NCBI GenBank assembly: GCA_029557025.1
Contig: JAKPRU010000783.1
Coordinates: forward strand, 1-7,476
From: Candidatus Omnitrophota bacterium
GTDB lineage: Bacteria; Hinthialibacterota; Hinthialibacteria; Hinthialibacterales; JAKPRU01
Direction: 5' to 3'
DNA: 7,476 nucleotides
The notes beneath the pieces are model-generated. The model was not told the DNA's origin, did no database searches, and worked only from the letters and a program-made list of their open reading frames with translations. This document shows, one piece after another, positions 5,825 through 7,476 of the stretch (positions within the stretch are counted from its first letter, which is position 1; every line of letters starts with the position of its first letter). Made by a program: the position numbers and the translations under genes.

Positions 5825-6886
5825 TTACCTAAACTGCTCCTTTGCCGCCAGGACATCCTGGAGAATCTGCTCGCCAGGGAGGCCGGCCGCGTTGGCGCGG
5901 GCAATGTAGTCGTCGATTACAGGTTTCACCAGTTCGGGGAGTTTTGCCTGGTCCTCTGCGGGCAGATCGAATACCTGTACGTTGTGCTGTTGTTTTGCCC
6001 ACTCCAGGGACTCATTGGCGTGTGCATCCACATAGTCCGCCGTCCAAATCGCGTGCTCCAGCCGAAGATTGTCTATGATCGGTTTCAGTTCCTCCGGCAG
6101 CGAGGTCCATTTTTCCGCATTCATTACCACGGCGAATGCGGTTACGGGCAGGTTGAGCATGGTCACATTCGAGAACTGCTCCGCATATCCCCTGTCTTTC
6201 AAGAGGTCCAACGAAGAGTGGAGCGCTTTGGCCGCGCCTGTCCCGAAACCGCTACCCGGCGACATGTCAAGCGGGACAGCCCCCAAGCATTTCAGAATAT
6301 CGTTTCCCGAACCGGAGGTAAAAATTTCCATGCCCTTTAATTCCTCCAGGGATCGAATCGGTGTAGAGGTCATCAGATTGCAGGGAGGGCATGTGAAGAC
6401 AGTGATAATTTTAACGTTCTCAAACTCCTTCGGGTTGTACTTCATAATAAGATGATAAAATGTCAGCGTTGCCGCTTTCGCGCTGGAAAACCCGACCGGA
6501 AGATCAATGACTTCCGAAACCGGAAACCGGTCCCGCGCGTCCCAGATTGGGAAATTGCCGATATCCACCTGACCGGCAATGACCGCATCCAGGACGTCCG
6601 GCTTCCCCGATTGGGTCTGCACTTTCACCTTTCCATTGGTCCAGGTTTCAATTTGCGTTTTCCAGTGCTCCATCTGCACATACGGAAACGTGGGGGGAGG
6701 AGCGAAATTGGCGTAGGTCAGGGTCAGAACCGGCTGCTCGGGAGCTGCCTTAACCGCAGGCTGTTGCACAGCTGTCGGTTCCTCCGTGGTCGTTTCGGTT
6801 CCCGGTTTCGGGCCACAGCCCACAAGGCCGCCAAGCAGCGCAACGCAAGCAAGCCATACCGCGATGGAACTTCTCTGTGTTTTCAT
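5825..6886 (-). CDS. TRAP transporter DctP-like substrate-binding lipoprotein (orphan, divergent)
   Basis: The 353-residue protein starts with a lipoprotein signal (charged MKTQR, a hydrophobic core, lipobox LVGC with Cys24). A Pro/Thr/Glu-rich linker of about 25 residues follows, then a DctP-type periplasmic binding domain. Family landmarks are LTYANFAPPP (55-64), WTNGKVKV (82-89), AGQVDIG (104-110), SLEELKGMEI (179-188) and VVMNAEKWTSLPEEL (253-267). DctP proteins capture small acids for a DctQ/DctM membrane pair, but no such genes are in the window. Two oddities: the Arg normally found just after LKGxKI is Phe189, and residues 166-169 form a CPPC motif. The helix that usually precedes the second hinge is replaced by a Gly/Ser-rich stretch (209-217). 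GGGAG at 6894-6898 supports the start. It is convergent with the sugar operon. Confidence 0.85.
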   Translation of the reverse strand: MKTQRSSIAVWLACVALLGGLVGCGPKPGTETTTEEPTAVQQPAVKAAPEQPVLTLTYANFAPPPTFPYVQMEHWKTQIETWTNGKVKVQTQSGKPDVLDAVIAGQVDIGNFPIWDARDRFPVSEVIDLPVGFSSAKAATLTFYHLIMKYNPKEFENVKIITVFTCPPCNLMTSTPIRSLEELKGMEIFTSGSGNDILKCLGAVPLDMSPGSGFGTGAAKALHSSLDLLKDRGYAEQFSNVTMLNLPVTAFAVVMNAEKWTSLPEELKPIIDNLRLEHAIWTADYVDAHANESLEWAKQQHNVQVFDLPAEDQAKLPELVKPVIDDYIARANAAGLPGEQILQDVLAAKEQFR

Positions 6887-6931
6887 GACGTTTCTCCCTG
6901 TCTGTCAAATGTGTTCTGAAATATGCGTTCC

Positions 6932-7006
6932 GACGGATGACTCGAGGTCTCCGGAGACACTCCGGTCCGTCCTTGTTCTGGATACAACAAATCCATTCTT
7001 GAACAA
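6932..7006 (-). promoter_or_regulatory. Structured leader: two tandem interrupted hairpins upstream of the dctP-like gene
   Basis: On the minus strand, hairpin A (7006-6973) pairs TTGTTC with GAACAA around an inner TGGAT/ATCCA stem, with a 7-base loop and a 5-base bulge. One base later, hairpin B (6971-6932) pairs GACGGA with TCCGTC around an inner CCGGAG/CTCCGG stem, with a 3-base loop and a 13-base bulge. Within B, 6947-6958 is also a perfect 12-base palindrome. Both lie between the predicted transcription start and the ribosome site, so they would form in the mRNA leader or serve as protein-binding sites. They match no riboswitch class I know. Confidence 0.45.
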
Positions 7007-7011
7007 CATAC

Positions 7012-7040
7012 AAGATACCCTCGCAACACCGATCCGTCAA
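7012..7040 (-). promoter_or_regulatory. Sigma70-type promoter of the dctP-like gene
   Basis: The minus strand reads TTGACG (7040-7035) and TATCTT (7017-7012) with a 17-base spacer. The predicted start near 7005 gives a leader of about 120 bases that begins exactly at the first of two hairpins. Confidence 0.5.
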
Positions 7041-7206
7041 CCGGGATAATGCGTTCGTGAAGAGAACAGACGGGGCCAGGAATCATCCGATATCTTGATT
7101 TCACGAGAGATACAAACAGTGTCATAGAAGGATGGCAATGGAGAGAGGATTTGGCTAATATGTTGAAGTTTCAGTTACAAATCCAACGAAAACAGGTTGA
7201 AAGACC
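7041..7206 (+). other. Upstream region of the PIG-L gene, no further gene seen
   Basis: This is the remainder of the 320-bp gap between the divergent dctP-like and PIG-L genes. I see no coding frame with a ribosome site. A TAATAT at 7156-7161 could be a -10 box for the plus strand, but the bases 17 upstream (TGGCAA) are a poor -35. The only Shine-Dalgarno-like bases before the PIG-L ATG are weak (AGG at 7194-7196). Confidence 0.4.
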
Positions 7207-7476
7207 ATGCCACATGTTCTTGCCATTCATGCCCATCCTGACGATATTGAAATCCTCGCCGCCGGCACGGTCGCGCTCCTGATCCGACACGGCTGGACGG
7301 TGGAGATCATCACCATGGCTCCCGGCGATTGCGGCACAGCGGATCGCAGCGCGGAGGAAATCTCCGCCATTCGCCGAAAAGAGGCCGCCGATTCGGCGGC
7401 GGTGATCGGCGCACGGTATCGCTGCATGGAGGAACGCGATCTGCGGATTTACCACAATGACCGCACACAGGAGAAA
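7207..7476 (+). CDS. PIG-L/LmbE family deacetylase (N-terminal part, cut by window edge)
   Basis: The first 90 residues are present and the frame is open at the right edge. It begins MPHVLAIHAHPDDIE: H10 and D13 are the expected zinc ligands and D12 the catalytic base of the HPDD motif. AAGTVALLIRHGWTVEIITM follows, the second helix and strand of the Rossmann-like fold, then APGDCGTADRS and the IRRKEAADSAAVIGA helix that typifies the family. Members remove N-acetyl groups from sugars or sugar conjugates (MshB, GlcNAc-PI deacetylase, chitooligosaccharide deacetylases). No signal peptide, so probably cytoplasmic. An in-frame TGA at 7198-7200 rules out an earlier start. It is divergent from the dctP-like gene, so the two may share control. 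The distal His zinc ligand lies beyond the window. Confidence 0.9.
   Translation, partial: MPHVLAIHAHPDDIEILAAGTVALLIRHGWTVEIITMAPGDCGTADRSAEEISAIRRKEAADSAAVIGARYRCMEERDLRIYHNDRTQEK

Noticed and set aside
6200..6300. Possible frameshift in the dctP-like gene, where the usual helix after GAVPLDM is missing
   Set aside because: I read the other two frames here and neither restores the family pattern (both meet a stop nearby), so it looks like a real variant rather than a broken gene.
6452..6919. 155-aa plus-strand frame opposite the dctP-like gene
   Set aside because: Arg-rich antisense reading of a lipoprotein gene with a clear lipobox and DctP landmarks.

Overview
The window reads as an accessory carbohydrate-metabolism region from a Gram-negative-type bacterium. 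Supporting signs are twin-arginine signal peptides on two sugar enzymes, a lipobox on a TRAP-type binding protein, and a pseudopilin with a short leader. The pairing of Tat-exported Gfo/Idh/MocA oxidoreductases with xylose-isomerase-like TIM barrels, plus a type II pseudopilin of the 'RAFTLIE ... YDPSNG' sort and a PIG-L deacetylase, is most familiar from Planctomycetota, Lentisphaerota, Hydrogenedentota and Poribacteria relatives. That placement is inference; no rRNA or other marker gene is present.

Layout. (1) 1-996, minus strand: a Tat-exported Gfo/Idh/MocA oxidoreductase, cut by the window edge. (2) 997-1235: a divergent control region with a TATAAT box on the minus strand and two candidate very short genes. 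(3) 1236-2117, plus: a Tat-exported sugar-phosphate-isomerase-like TIM barrel. (4) 2165-2734, minus: a type II secretion G-like pseudopilin with its own well-formed sigma70 promoter. (5) 2968-5683, plus: a tight three-gene operon of a cytoplasmic Gfo/Idh/MocA dehydrogenase, a TIM-barrel isomerase/epimerase and an extended-SDR epimerase-like protein. Its genes overlap or nearly abut, and a promoter candidate lies upstream. (6) 5825-6886, minus: an orphan DctP-like binding lipoprotein, convergent with the operon. (7) 6887-7206: a 320-bp divergent control region with a promoter and two strong imperfect hairpins in the dctP leader. (8) 7207-7476, plus: the start of a PIG-L/LmbE-type deacetylase.

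How the genes could work together (inference). There are two copies of the same chemistry: an NAD(P)-type sugar oxidoreductase paired with a metal-dependent TIM-barrel isomerase, epimerase or lyase. One pair carries export signals and the other is cytoplasmic. This fits oxidation of a sugar or glycoside to a keto-sugar followed by enolisation, epimerisation or elimination, first outside the inner membrane and then inside. The DctP-like protein could capture a product for uptake, and the PIG-L protein could remove N-acetyl groups. No substrate can be named from sequence alone. No IS element, tRNA, rRNA or CRISPR array was seen.
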